64,000 nt of DNA. Source: CAWIUB01 sp963839995. GTDB taxonomy: Bacteria > Actinomycetota > Actinomycetes > Mycobacteriales > Jatrophihabitantaceae. Under the pieces are notes generated by a model. That model searched no databases. It was given only the letters and a program-made list of their open reading frames with translations, and had not been told where the DNA came from. This document shows positions 35,639-45,035 of this stretch, in pieces. How positions within the stretch are numbered: the first letter of the stretch is position 1; every line of letters begins with the position of its first letter. The stretch covers positions 372,001-436,000 of the forward strand of contig CAWIXH010000001.1 in the NCBI GenBank assembly GCA_963839995.1, read 5' to 3'. The position numbers and the translations under genes were made by a program.

Positions 35639-38044
35639 GTGGACGTGTCGCGAGTGGTCGAGCTGCGCGTGCATGGCGTGTCAGGCACACCACCCCAGGA
35701 CCTGCTCGACCGGCCGCTGGTCACCCAGGTGGCCGGCGACCGGATCGCCGGCTTCTACCGTCCGCGCCTAGCCTCCGAGCGCACGGACGCGGTCCCCGGG
35801 CGCGATGGGCCGCCACTCGAGGGGTATGTGTGGGGCGGGCTCACCTCGGGTTCGCCCGGCCGGGCGCTGTGGCTGGTGCTGCTGCCGTTCACGCTGATCA
35901 ACGTGGCCCCGCGGCTGCGCCCCGGCGACCCGTCCGGCGGCCAGACACGAGGGTCGGCGCGGCTCGTGTGGTGGCTGTGGTACCTGAGCCGGTTGCTTGC
36001 CCTGTCGCTGACGATGACCCTGGTCGTTGCCTTCTGCGGCATCGGGCTGGACCTACTGGGCTGGCAGTGCGCGGACCCGTCCCGGCCGTGCGCGGCCGGC
36101 TCGCCGGGCTGGCTGATCGGCCGGGTCAGCGAGCTGGCGACCGGCCCTCGGCTGGCCGTCGGGGCGCTCGTCCCACTGCTCGTCCTGGCCGCACTCGCGC
36201 TCATCAGCGGACGGACTATCGCCCGGTACGAGGCAGTGAGCGACCAAGCCCGCCGCGCCGACAACCCGCGGGCCACGGAGCCGCGGCTGGACTCGGCCTG
36301 GATGTGGCGTGGGGAGGATCTGGTGCGGCGGCTACGTCATCTGCATCTGCAGGCCGGGCTGGCGGTGGTGCTCGCCGCGGTGGCCTGGCCGATCGAGTCG
36401 TGGTGGCGGGTGGTGGTGCTGCTGGTCGCGGCCGGGGCGGCCGGCTGCGCTGTCGCGCTGCTCAGCCGATCCTCCGTGTACGGGCGTGGGCCGAACGTGC
36501 CGTGGGTCAGCCGCCTCATCTGGGCGATCTGGGCCGTGCTCGGCGGGATCACGGTCTCCACGGCGGTCTTGCTGCTCACGTCTGCCGTGTCGTTCACCCA
36601 CCGGACCCGACCTCCGCATCCGGTCACCGCCGTGGGACTGCCGCACTACGCCGGGACGTTGATCTGGTTCTTCGCTGCGCAGCTCGTCCTTGTCGTCGGG
36701 CTGACCGTGGTGGCCCTGTCCCTACAGCGCGCCGGCCGGGTCGCCGCGCCGGCCGGGCCGAGACCGAGCGTATGGGGCATCGGCACGCTGGTGCTCACGC
36801 TGCTGGGCGTGTTCACCGGTGCCGTCTTGTCCGCCAGTGCCTACATCTACGCGGGCGCCTGGCTGCACACCGGCTCGGTCAAGCCGAGCTTCCAGGAGGC
36901 GACGAGTGTGGCGGCGGCGTTCGACGTGCCCGAGTCGATCCGGGACGCATCGCTGACGTTCGCCGTGTCCGGCGCGTTCGTCGTGGTCATCGCGGTCTTT
37001 GCGGCGGCGATGGGCGCCGTGCGGTATGCACTGGTCCGCCCGGGCAGCCGGCCGCTGACCGGCCGGGAGTTCGCAGACGACTATCCCGGGGTGTCCACCG
37101 CGACCGGGCGGGCGAAGCAGATCCTGCGCGCGTTCTGGCGGGCCCGGCTGATCGACGGCGTCGGGTCGGCCGTCGGGCTGCTGTTACTGCCCGGGACGCT
37201 GCTGACTCTTGCGGTCACCGTGCTGCTGCTCCTGCGGCCCTGGTCGAGCTGGGCCGCTCATCACGCGGACGTGCTGACCGGTCGCGCCGTCGGTTGGCTG
37301 CCCACAGACCAGGCATTCTCCGCGGCCTACCTGCAAGCCTTCGGCGCGTACGCGGTGGTGTTGCTGATGCTCGGCCTGGTGACCCTCGGCGCGCTCGCCT
37401 ACCGGGTGCCGAAGACCCGGCGGCTGGTCGGCATCGTGTGGGATCTCGCCTCGTTCTGGCCACGCTCAGCCCACCCGCTGGCGGCGCCTTGCTACGCCGA
37501 GCGGTCCGTCCCGGATCTGACGACCCGGATCCGCTGGTACGTCGAGGGATCTGACCCGTCGGACTACCCGACCGGCGCCGTGGTACTGGCCGGGCACAGC
37601 CAGGGATCCGTCATCTCGGCGGCCGTGCTGCTGCAGCTGCAGGCGAGCGACCGGCAACGAGCCCAGCCGGACCGCGTGCTGCCCCGCCTGGGGTTCCTGT
37701 CCTACGGCAGCGTGCTGCGCCGCCTCTACGCCCGCTATTTCCCGGCCTATCTCGGGGCGGGCATCCTCGACCGGATGGCCGAGGTGCTCGGTGCCGACGG
37801 GGTCATGCGCTGGCGCAACCTGTGGCGGCACAGCGACCCCATCGGCGGCGCGGTCGCGATGGGTCCACCGGGCACCGGTCGCGCAGCCGGCGGCCCGATC
37901 GCACAGGCGGACTGCAAGCTCATCGACCCGCGCTTCGACGTCCCCGCGGGCGACACGAGCGACCCGCCGGTGCGGGGACATTCCGGCTACCCCGCCGATC
38001 CGATCTTCCAGCAGAGCGTGGCGGACCTGGCGATGCGGCTCTAG
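35639..38044 (+). CDS. Large membrane protein with a C-terminal lipase-like hydrolase domain
   Basis: 801-residue protein from GTG 35639, chosen for a GGAGG site 7 nt upstream. The N-terminus VVELRVHGVSGTPPQDLLD is followed by about ten membrane segments in four clusters (about 70-135, 150-180, 230-380, 410-600). The last about 180 residues are cytoplasmic-type alpha/beta-hydrolase sequence with the nucleophile elbow AGHSQGSVIS; HG near the N-terminus may complete the oxyanion region, as HGVSG is typical of hydrolase-type first strands. Substrate unknown; lipid or peptidoglycan precursor is guesswork. Its stop and the icd stop share a CTAG palindrome (38041-38044). Confidence 0.8.
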   Translation: MDVSRVVELRVHGVSGTPPQDLLDRPLVTQVAGDRIAGFYRPRLASERTDAVPGRDGPPLEGYVWGGLTSGSPGRALWLVLLPFTLINVAPRLRPGDPSGGQTRGSARLVWWLWYLSRLLALSLTMTLVVAFCGIGLDLLGWQCADPSRPCAAGSPGWLIGRVSELATGPRLAVGALVPLLVLAALALISGRTIARYEAVSDQARRADNPRATEPRLDSAWMWRGEDLVRRLRHLHLQAGLAVVLAAVAWPIESWWRVVVLLVAAGAAGCAVALLSRSSVYGRGPNVPWVSRLIWAIWAVLGGITVSTAVLLLTSAVSFTHRTRPPHPVTAVGLPHYAGTLIWFFAAQLVLVVGLTVVALSLQRAGRVAAPAGPRPSVWGIGTLVLTLLGVFTGAVLSASAYIYAGAWLHTGSVKPSFQEATSVAAAFDVPESIRDASLTFAVSGAFVVVIAVFAAAMGAVRYALVRPGSRPLTGREFADDYPGVSTATGRAKQILRAFWRARLIDGVGSAVGLLLLPGTLLTLAVTVLLLLRPWSSWAAHHADVLTGRAVGWLPTDQAFSAAYLQAFGAYAVVLLMLGLVTLGALAYRVPKTRRLVGIVWDLASFWPRSAHPLAAPCYAERSVPDLTTRIRWYVEGSDPSDYPTGAVVLAGHSQGSVISAAVLLQLQASDRQRAQPDRVLPRLGFLSYGSVLRRLYARYFPAYLGAGILDRMAEVLGADGVMRWRNLWRHSDPIGGAVAMGPPGTGRAAGGPIAQADCKLIDPRFDVPAGDTSDPPVRGHSGYPADPIFQQSVADLAMRL

Positions 38045-39255
38045 TCGGTCGCCTTTTGCAGGTTGCCGTCGATAGCCGCCAGGAACTCCTCCGTCGTCAG
38101 CCACGGGGTGTCGGGGCTGATCAGCAAGGCCAGGTCCTTGGTCATCTGGCCGCTCTCCACCGTCTCGACGCACACGCGCTCCAGTGTCTCGGCGAACGTG
38201 CTGACCTCGGGCGTGCCGTCCAGCTTGCCGCGATGCTCCAGCGCGCGCGTCCAGGCGAAGATCGACGCGATCGGGTTGGTCGAGGTGGGGTTGCCCTTCT
38301 GGTGCTCGCGATAGTGCCGGGTGACGGTACCGTGCGCCGCCTCGGCCTCGACGGTGCGTCCGTCCGGGGTCATCAGCACGCTGGTCATCAGGCCGAGCGA
38401 GCCGAAGCCCTGGGCGACCGTGTCGGACTGCACGTCGCCGTCGTAGTTCTTGCAGGCCCAGACGTACCCGCCCGACCATTTCAACGCCGAGGCCACCATG
38501 TCGTCGATCAGCCGGTGCTCGTAGGTCAGGCCGGCCGCGTCGAACTCCGCCTCGAACTCCGACTCGAACACCTCGGCGAACAGATCCTTGAACCGTCCGT
38601 CGTAGGCCTTGAGGATGGTGTTCTTGGTCGAGAGGTAGACCGGATATTTGCGCTCCAGGCCGTAGCGGAACGACGCCCGCGCGAAGTCACGGATCGAGTC
38701 GTCCAGGTTGTACATGGTCATCGCGACGCCGCCGCCGGGGTAGTCGAACACATCGAATTCCATCGGCTGGCTGCCGTCCTTCGGCGTGAAGGTGACGGTC
38801 AGCTTGCCCTCGGCGGGAACCACGAAGTCGGTCGCCCGGTACTGGTCGCCGAAGGCGTGGCGGCCGATGACGATCGGCTTGGTCCAGCTCGGCACCAGTC
38901 GTGGCACGTTGCTCATCACGATCGGTTCGCGGAAGATCACCCCGCCGAGGATGTTGCGGATCGTGCCGTTCGGCGACCGCCACATGTGCTTGAGGCCGAA
39001 CTCCGCCACCCGGGCTTCGTCCGGCGTGATCGTGGCGCACTTGACGCCGACGTCGTGGCGCTTGATCGCGTTCGCCGCGTCTACCGTGACCTGGTCGTCG
39101 GTGGCGTCACGGTGCTCGATGCCCAGGTCGTAGTACTCGAGGTTGACGTCCAGGTACGGCAGAATCAGCTTGTCCTTGATGAACTGCCAGATGATGCGCG
39201 TCATCTCGTCGCCGTCGAGCTCGACGACGGTCCCCTCGACCTTGATCTTGGACAT
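38041..39255 (-). CDS. icd: Isocitrate dehydrogenase (NADP), homodimeric type
   Basis: 404-residue enzyme of the eukaryote-like/subfamily II IDH class, oxidising isocitrate to 2-oxoglutarate. Visible: VELDGDEMTRIIWQFIKD at the N-terminus, metal and substrate sites including TRLVPSWTKPIVIGRHAFGD, YDGDVQSDTVAQGFGSLGLM and the AAHGTVTRHYR cofactor loop. ATG 39255. Same strand as mdh, separated by 121 nt that contain a double-hairpin repeat, so the two may be separately expressed. Confidence 0.96.
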   Translation of the reverse strand: MSKIKVEGTVVELDGDEMTRIIWQFIKDKLILPYLDVNLEYYDLGIEHRDATDDQVTVDAANAIKRHDVGVKCATITPDEARVAEFGLKHMWRSPNGTIRNILGGVIFREPIVMSNVPRLVPSWTKPIVIGRHAFGDQYRATDFVVPAEGKLTVTFTPKDGSQPMEFDVFDYPGGGVAMTMYNLDDSIRDFARASFRYGLERKYPVYLSTKNTILKAYDGRFKDLFAEVFESEFEAEFDAAGLTYEHRLIDDMVASALKWSGGYVWACKNYDGDVQSDTVAQGFGSLGLMTSVLMTPDGRTVEAEAAHGTVTRHYREHQKGNPTSTNPIASIFAWTRALEHRGKLDGTPEVSTFAETLERVCVETVESGQMTKDLALLISPDTPWLTTEEFLAAIDGNLQKATD

Positions 39256-39308
39256 GTTCCCGACCCTACTGGACTTCGGGAGTATCCGATCCAGGCCTTG
39301 AGCCAGAG

Positions 39309-39355
39309 CTTGCCAAGGCGCCTGGACCTACGGTCGGCGCGCCACCTGCGGTGGC
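39309..39355 (+). repeat. Double-hairpin repeat, intergenic copy (mdh-icd)
   Basis: Copy of the 47-nt element seen in pcrA and the DUF2079 gene. Hairpin 1: GGCGC ... GACC-TAC-GGTC ... GCGCC (39317-39343). Hairpin 2: GCCACC-TGC-GGTGGC (39341-39355). Both stems differ from other copies by compensatory pairs. It is the only copy here outside coding sequence. The rest of the 121-nt gap shows nothing else. Confidence 0.8.
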
Positions 39356-39376
39356 TGTTACTCCCGACGTCGTAGG

Positions 39377-40357
39377 TCAGACCAGGCCGAGGGCTTGCAC
39401 GGCCTCGCGTTCCTCGGTCAGCTCGGCCACCGACCTGTCGATGCGCGATCGGGAGAATTCGTCAAGCTCGAGGCCCTCGACGACCTGCCACGCACCGCCC
39501 CGCGAAACCGCGGGGAAGCCCGCGATCAGGCCCGCGGGGATGCCGTAGGAGCCGTCGGAGACCAGGCCGACCGACACCCAGTCGCCCTCGGCGGTGCCGT
39601 TGACCCAGTCGTAGACGTGACCGATCGCCGCGTTGGCCGCCGAGGCCGCACTGGATGCCCCTCGCGCCTCGATGACCGCCGCGCCGCGCTTGGCCACGGT
39701 CGGGATGAACTCGTTCTCGACCCAGGCCTGGTCGTTGAGCACCTCCCCAGCGGGCTTGCCGCCGATCCGGGCGTGGAAGACGTCGGGATACTGGGTCGCC
39801 GAGTGGTTGCCCCAGATCGTCATGTTGCTGATCTCCGCGACGGGCACGCCGGCCTTCTTCGCCAGCTGGCTGATCGCCCGGTTGTGGTCCAGGCGCATCA
39901 TGGCAGTGAACCGGTCCTTCGGCACGTCCGGGGCGTGCGAGGCGGCGATCAGTGCGTTGGTGTTCGCCGGGTTGCCGACCACCAGCACCCGCACGTCCGG
40001 CGCGGCGCCCGCGTTGATCGCCTCACCCTGTGGCTGGAAGATTCCGCCGTTGGCCCCGAGCAGGTCACCTCGTTCCATGCCCGCCGTCCGGGGCCGTGCC
40101 CCGACCAGCAGCGCCACGTTCACCCCGTTGAACGCAGTGCGCGGATCGTCGGTGATATCGATGCCTTCGACTAACGGGAACGCGCAGTCGTCGAGTTCCA
40201 TCGCGGTGCCTTCGGCGGCTTTCAGCGCCGGGGTGATCTCCAGCAGCCGCAGGCGCACGGGCACGTTCGGCCCGAGCAGTTGCCCCGATGCCACGCGAAA
40301 CAGCAGGGCGTAGCCAATCTGTCCGGCCGCGCCGGTGATGGTGACGTTGACGGTCAT
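39377..40357 (-). CDS. mdh: Malate dehydrogenase
   Basis: 326-residue NAD-dependent malate dehydrogenase of the TCA cycle. NAD-binding TGAAGQIGYALLFRVASG (about 8-25), MELDDCAFPLV, active-site VVGNPANTNALIA with R-rich loop GARPRTAGMERGDLL, LDHNRAISQLAKK and the catalytic His in IWGNHSATQYPD are all present. It belongs to the cytosolic/plant-like MDH group common in actinobacteria. Same strand as icd; mdh follows the DUF3017-folD unit by 61 nt. Confidence 0.96.
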   Translation of the reverse strand: MTVNVTITGAAGQIGYALLFRVASGQLLGPNVPVRLRLLEITPALKAAEGTAMELDDCAFPLVEGIDITDDPRTAFNGVNVALLVGARPRTAGMERGDLLGANGGIFQPQGEAINAGAAPDVRVLVVGNPANTNALIAASHAPDVPKDRFTAMMRLDHNRAISQLAKKAGVPVAEISNMTIWGNHSATQYPDVFHARIGGKPAGEVLNDQAWVENEFIPTVAKRGAAVIEARGASSAASAANAAIGHVYDWVNGTAEGDWVSVGLVSDGSYGIPAGLIAGFPAVSRGGAWQVVEGLELDEFSRSRIDRSVAELTEEREAVQALGLV

Positions 40358-40418
40358 GCCGCGAATCTACCGCCGGACCACGGCGAGGGAACCCGTCGTC
40401 GGCGAGGCAGATCGCGGC

Positions 40419-40709
40419 TCAGCGCGGCAGCAGCAGCCCGAACAGCACGATCGACCCCCCGAGCGCCAGATAGCAGGCGGTGTCGAACAGCCGCCCGCGG
40501 ACGGCGAGCAAGCCCGCTTGACGAGGCGGTAGCACGAAGCGTGCCACGCCGGCAACAAGCAGTGCGCTGGCGGCGATCAACACGCCGCGCAGCCAGTGCT
40601 GCGAGGATACGACCACCGAGCCTAAGCCGGCGATCGCGATCGCCAGCACGAGGGCGAACGGCGCCTCGCTGCGGAGCGTCTTGCGCAGACCCATGGCCGG
40701 CAGGATCAC
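40419..40709 (-). CDS. DUF3017 small membrane protein
   Basis: 96-residue protein with three predicted membrane segments (APFALVLAIAIAGLGSVVV; VLIAASALLVAGVARFVL; TACYLALGGSIVLFGLLL). It fits the actinobacterial DUF3017 family, which is regularly found just downstream of folD. GTG 40709 overlaps the folD stop as GTGA; an internal ATG (40694) is a less coupled alternative. Function unknown. Confidence 0.8.
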   Translation of the reverse strand: MILPAMGLRKTLRSEAPFALVLAIAIAGLGSVVVSSQHWLRGVLIAASALLVAGVARFVLPPRQAGLLAVRGRLFDTACYLALGGSIVLFGLLLPR

Positions 40710-41566
40710 CTCGACCGCGCGTCCCGTTCGGCGGCTTCTATCACGTTGCGCAGCAGCATCGCTCGGGTCATCGGCCCGACGCCTCCCGGGTTGGGGCTGA
40801 GGTAGCCGGCCACCTCGGCCACGTCGGAAGCGACATCACCCGCGATTTTGCCGTCCACGCGGCTGATGCCGACGTCCAGAACGGCGGCGCCCGGTTTCAC
40901 CATGTCGGCGCTGACCAGCCGCGGCGTGCCCGCGGCGGCCACGACGATATCGGCTCGGCGGACGTGCGCGGCGAGGTCGCGCGTACCCGTGTGGCAGATG
41001 GTGACGGTGGCGTTCTCACTGCGCCGGGTGAGCAGCAGGCCGAGCGGCCGGCCCACCGTGATGCCGCGGCCGATCACCACCACGTCGGCTGCGGCGATCG
41101 GCACGTCGTAGCGACGCAGCAGTTCGGTCACACCGAGGGGAGTGCACGGCACGGGGCCCGGCCGGCCGAGGACGAGCGCACCGAGGTTGATCGGGTGTAG
41201 TCCGTCGACGTCCTTGGCCGGGTCGACCCGTGACAGCAGCGCGTACTCGTCCAGTCCGGTCGGCTGCTGCACCAGGAAACCGGTGCACGCGGGGTCCGCG
41301 TTCAGTTCGTCGATCACGGCTTCGACCTCGGCTTGCGTGCTCGTAGCCGGGAGGTCGCGACGGATGCTGGCAATGCCGACCTCGGCGCAGTCGCGGTGCT
41401 TGGCGTTGACGTACCAAATGCTGCCGGGATCGTCGCCCACCAGCACGGTACCGAGTCCGGGCACCACGCCCCGTTCGGCCAGGGCAGCTACCCGCTGCTT
41501 CAGCTCGGCCTTGATCGCCGCCAGCGTCGCCCGGCCATCCAGGATGATCGCGCCCACGAGATTCAT
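40706..41566 (-). CDS. folD: Bifunctional methylenetetrahydrofolate dehydrogenase / cyclohydrolase
   Basis: 286-residue FolD interconverting methylene-, methenyl- and 10-formyl-tetrahydrofolate; the product 10-formyl-THF is the one-carbon donor of PurN and PurH encoded just upstream. Catalytic YVNAKHRDCAEVGI (Tyr52, Lys56), GFLVQQPTGLDEY, DVDGLHPINLG, and the NADP site GRGITVGRPLGLLL and PGGVGPMTRAML are seen. ATG 41566, 8 nt downstream of the purH stop. Confidence 0.96.
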   Translation of the reverse strand: MNLVGAIILDGRATLAAIKAELKQRVAALAERGVVPGLGTVLVGDDPGSIWYVNAKHRDCAEVGIASIRRDLPATSTQAEVEAVIDELNADPACTGFLVQQPTGLDEYALLSRVDPAKDVDGLHPINLGALVLGRPGPVPCTPLGVTELLRRYDVPIAAADVVVIGRGITVGRPLGLLLTRRSENATVTICHTGTRDLAAHVRRADIVVAAAGTPRLVSADMVKPGAAVLDVGISRVDGKIAGDVASDVAEVAGYLSPNPGGVGPMTRAMLLRNVIEAAERDARSR

Positions 41567-41574
41567 CCTGCCAG

Positions 41575-43134
41575 TCAGTGCGCAAAGTGCCGCGTTCCGG
41601 TCAGGTAGAGCGGGACGCCCGCGCCGGCAGCCGCCGTGATCACCTCGGCGTCACGGACCGAGCCGCCAGGCTGGACCACCGCCCGGATCCCGGCGTCGAG
41701 CAGCACCTGCAGCCCATCGGCGAAGGGAAAGAACGCGTCTGATGCTGCTACTGCGCCGCTCGCCCGATCGCCCGCCCGGGCCACTGCCAGCCGGCATGAG
41801 TCGACGCGGTTCACCTGCCCCATGCCGATGCCGACGGTCGCGCCGTGCGCCGCCAACAGGATCGCGTTGGACTTGACCGCCCGCACCGCCCGCCAGGCGA
41901 AGGCCAGCTCGCCCAGGGTCGCGTCGTCGGCGGGATCGCCGGTTGCGAGCGTCCACGAGCCCGGATCGTCTCCGGCGGCGTCGATGCGGTCGGCGCCCTG
42001 CATCAGCAGCCCGCCCGAGATCGGCCGTAGCTCGATGCCCGGCCCCTCCGGTCGCGGTGCCGCGACGAGCAGCCGCAGGTTCTTCTTCGCGCTCAGCACT
42101 TCCACCGCGCCGTCCTCGTACGACGGCGCGACGACGACCTCGGTGAAGACCTCCGCAACCTGACGAGCCATCGCCACGCTGACCGGGCGATTGGCCGCGA
42201 TCACACCGCCGTATGCGCTGACCGGATCGCAGGCATGCGCCTTGCGGTGCGCCTCGGCGACGTCGGAGCCGACCGCAATGCCGCAGGGGTTCGTGTGCTT
42301 GATGATCGCCACGCACGGCTCGCCGAAGTCGTACGCGGCGCGGCGGGCGGCATCGGCGTCGACGTAGTTGTTGTAGCTCATGTCCTTGCCGCACAGTTGC
42401 TCGGCCTGCGCCAGACCGGGCGGGCTGTCGTGGGAGATGTACAGCGCCGCGCGCTGGTGCGGGTTCTCGCCGTAGCGCAGGATCGCCGCCCGCTCCCAGG
42501 ACGCCGCGACCCAACCCGGGAACCGGCTGCCGTCGTCGTCCGGGGCGACGAAGCTGCCGAGCCAACTGGCGACCGCGATGTCATACATGGCGGTGTACCG
42601 GAACGCGAGAAGGGCGAGCCGCTGCCGGGCCGCGAGGTCGAAGCCGCCGACCCGGACAGCCGCGAGCACCTCTTGATAACGGACAGGCTCGGTGACCACC
42701 GCGACCGAGCCATGGTTCTTGGCGCTGGCCCGCACCATCGCGGGCCCCCCGATGTCGATCTGCTCGATAATCTGCTGCGGTGTTGCGCCGGAGCGCACCG
42801 TGTCGACGAACGGGTACAGGTTCGCGACGAGCAGCTGGATAGGCGCGATGCCGAGTCCTTCGATCGTCGCCACATGCTCTGGATCGGCCTGGTCGGCGAG
42901 CAAGCCGGCGTGGATGTGCGGGTGCAACGTCTTGACCCGGCCGCCCAGGATCTCCGGGAAGCCCGTGACCTCGTGCACCGGCGTCACCGGAATACCGAGG
43001 TCCCGGATGCGGGCAGCGGTCGAACCCGTCGAGACGATCTCGACGCCCGCCTCGTGCAGCCCACGGGCCAGTTCGTCCAGGCCGGTCTTGTCGTACACGC
43101 TGATCAACGCGCGCCGGATCGCGATCTTGCTCAT
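41575..43134 (-). CDS. purH: AICAR transformylase / IMP cyclohydrolase
   Basis: 519-residue bifunctional enzyme for the last two steps of IMP synthesis. N-terminal cyclohydrolase (MGS-like) domain: RRALISVYDKTGLDEL, STGSTAARIRDLGIPV, GGRVKTLHPHIHAGLL. C-terminal transformylase: the Lys-His pair in IKHTNPCGIAVG, NRVDSCRLA and DAFFPFADGLQVLLDAG, and the final RHFAH. ATG 43134 overlaps the purN stop as ATGA. Order PerM-purN-purH-folD matches other actinobacteria. Confidence 0.97.
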   Translation of the reverse strand: MSKIAIRRALISVYDKTGLDELARGLHEAGVEIVSTGSTAARIRDLGIPVTPVHEVTGFPEILGGRVKTLHPHIHAGLLADQADPEHVATIEGLGIAPIQLLVANLYPFVDTVRSGATPQQIIEQIDIGGPAMVRASAKNHGSVAVVTEPVRYQEVLAAVRVGGFDLAARQRLALLAFRYTAMYDIAVASWLGSFVAPDDDGSRFPGWVAASWERAAILRYGENPHQRAALYISHDSPPGLAQAEQLCGKDMSYNNYVDADAARRAAYDFGEPCVAIIKHTNPCGIAVGSDVAEAHRKAHACDPVSAYGGVIAANRPVSVAMARQVAEVFTEVVVAPSYEDGAVEVLSAKKNLRLLVAAPRPEGPGIELRPISGGLLMQGADRIDAAGDDPGSWTLATGDPADDATLGELAFAWRAVRAVKSNAILLAAHGATVGIGMGQVNRVDSCRLAVARAGDRASGAVAASDAFFPFADGLQVLLDAGIRAVVQPGGSVRDAEVITAAAGAGVPLYLTGTRHFAH

Positions 43135-43697
43135 CGGGTGGGAATCTCCTTGCAGAGTCGGCGAATCGTGTCAATGTAGAGCGCCTTCTCGGCAGCCTGG
43201 ATGCGCTCTCGTAGGGTGTCCTCGGAGTCGCCGTCCTCGACAGGCACGGCGACCTGAGCCACGATTGGGCCCGTGTCGACGCCCTCGTCCACCCAATGAA
43301 CGGTTGCGCCGGAGACCTTCACACCGTGTGCGAGTGCGTCGCGGATCGCATGCGCACCTGGGAAGGACGGGAGCAGGGCGGGGTGCGTGTTGACCATCCG
43401 GAAGCGGCGGACAACGGCGGAGTCGAAGATGCGCATGAACCCGGCTAGCACCACGAGATCCGGGTCGTACTTGTCGAGGGCGTCACTGAAGGCACGGTTC
43501 CAGTCGGCTCGATAGGGATAGTCGGCGAATGGGACCACGAACGTCTCGATCCCGGCCGCCGCCGCGCGATCAAGAGCGGCTATGCCAGGACGGTCCGCGC
43601 CAACCGCGGCGATCTGCCCACCAAGATCGGGTGCGTCGATGATCGCCCGCAACGTGGTGCCGCTGCCCGAGGCTAGGACGACGAGGCGAGCCGGCAT
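43131..43697 (-). CDS. purN: Phosphoribosylglycinamide formyltransferase
   Basis: 188-residue 10-formyl-THF-dependent GAR transformylase of purine synthesis. ASGSGTTLRAIIDA at the N-terminus is the phosphate site; catalytic residues lie in VNTHPALLPSFPGAHAI (Asn, His) and VDEGVDTGPIV (Asp). ATG 43697 is the first start before the conserved strand VVLASGSG; an upstream open stretch has no homology. Starts 26 nt after the PerM stop and is coupled to purH. Confidence 0.95.
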   Translation of the reverse strand: MPARLVVLASGSGTTLRAIIDAPDLGGQIAAVGADRPGIAALDRAAAAGIETFVVPFADYPYRADWNRAFSDALDKYDPDLVVLAGFMRIFDSAVVRRFRMVNTHPALLPSFPGAHAIRDALAHGVKVSGATVHWVDEGVDTGPIVAQVAVPVEDGDSEDTLRERIQAAEKALYIDTIRRLCKEIPTR

Positions 43698-43723
43698 GAT
43701 GCCCGACAGTACCGGCCCAGGAC

Positions 43724-44974
43724 CTAGCGCTCGATCGTCGCAAGTGCCCGCGCGTCGTCGAAATCGCCGCTCGCGGCGCGCGCCAGCCGCGAGGTCAGCC
43801 ACCGCCACGACCACCACCCCCACAGCAGGATGAACGCGATCGTTGCGACCTCGCCGGCCACCAGGCAGCCAACCCGCCACGGGGACGCGCCCACCGTCCG
43901 CAGCCGGCCGGTGCCGAGCGCTCCGCCGGCGAGCCAGCACAGCCCCGCCATCGTGAGCCCTGCGGCGACCGCCGCTGCCGCAAGCGCCCGGATGCCGTCT
44001 GCCGGCCGGTGGTGCGCGAGTAGCCGCGCGACCATCAGACCAGCGCCTACCAGAGTGACCGCCAGGTAGCTCAGCACGACCGGATTCGCCGGGCCGGTCG
44101 GCACGGCACCGAGCACCGGAAACGCGGGCAGCGTTCCGTGTGTGCGGGAGAACGGGCTAACGATCGTGCCGGCACCGATCGCGAATCCGGGCCCGCTCAC
44201 GTAGGCGGTGCCTGCGACGACCGCGTTAGGCGCTGACAGCACCCCGACCACGAGGATCGAGGTTCCGGACAGGCCGCCGCCCACCAGACCGGACAGCCGC
44301 ATGACCCGGTCGGCATGCATCGCCAGGGACCCGGCTACCAGCAGCGCGCCCGACCCAACCAGCACGGCGACCGCCGCCGCGCCGGCTCGTGCGCCGTTCA
44401 CGACCGAGTCCGCCAGCCGGGCCCGCCACCAGCGGGCCAGCAGCGGCGAACGGCACAACGAGACACCCGACGTCGTCCCGAACAGCACGAACCCCGCGGC
44501 GCCCGCTCGCACGGGCGAGGCGGTCGACGTCCCCAGCGTGGCAACCGTCGCGAGGAACGCGCACGCGTCTGCGTAGCTCGCGGCTTGCACGACCAGAGCG
44601 AGGCCGAGGTGACGGCCTCGGGTCTCGCCGCGGCGCGCTGCGACCTCGCCGAGCACCGCCCCGGCACGCCAGGCGATCGCAGCCACGACGATCGTCGCGA
44701 GCAGCGGAACGAACCCCACCGGCACCTCGTCGATGATCACGCCGCCGTGGTGCGCGGCGAGGAAGCCGAGCAGACCGGCCCGGATCGCGGACACCGGATG
44801 GCCCGAGACACCGGCGTCCGGCAGCCAGCAAACGAGCGCGACGCACATTCCGAAGGTGGCCCCGAGCGCTGCTGCTGCCCCGCCCGTCCACCCCGCGGTC
44901 ATCCAGACCGATCGGCCAACCACGTCAGGGACGCCGCGCATGAGGTCGTCGTCGGCGTCCTTCGGGCGGGTCAC
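43724..44974 (-). CDS. PerM-like integral membrane protein (DUF6350)
   Basis: 416-residue protein with about ten to eleven membrane segments, Ala/Gly/Val-rich. Gene position directly upstream of purN, the length and the loop ISPFSRTHGTLPAFPVLGAVP with APNAVVAGTAYVSGPGFAIG match the DUF6350/PerM family (mycobacterial Rv0955 neighbourhood), which is implicated in cell division under stress. GTG 44974 is preferred; a much longer frame upstream is Arg-rich and overlaps antisense to the next gene. No signal peptide apart from the first segment. Confidence 0.82.
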   Translation of the reverse strand: MTRPKDADDDLMRGVPDVVGRSVWMTAGWTGGAAAALGATFGMCVALVCWLPDAGVSGHPVSAIRAGLLGFLAAHHGGVIIDEVPVGFVPLLATIVVAAIAWRAGAVLGEVAARRGETRGRHLGLALVVQAASYADACAFLATVATLGTSTASPVRAGAAGFVLFGTTSGVSLCRSPLLARWWRARLADSVVNGARAGAAAVAVLVGSGALLVAGSLAMHADRVMRLSGLVGGGLSGTSILVVGVLSAPNAVVAGTAYVSGPGFAIGAGTIVSPFSRTHGTLPAFPVLGAVPTGPANPVVLSYLAVTLVGAGLMVARLLAHHRPADGIRALAAAAVAAGLTMAGLCWLAGGALGTGRLRTVGASPWRVGCLVAGEVATIAFILLWGWWSWRWLTSRLARAASGDFDDARALATIER

Positions 44975-45035
44975 CAGCCCAGGCTGGCAAACGGCGGGCG
45001 CGATCCTTGGCAGGCTCGCCGGGCGCGATGATCGG

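Noticed and set aside
37822..39375. A 517-codon open frame antisense to icd.
   Set aside because: Its translation has no domain and only mirrors the conserved icd codons.
39256..39376. Riboswitch or tRNA between mdh and icd.
   Set aside because: The folded sequence is a copy of the repeat seen in coding genes; no cloverleaf or known aptamer core.
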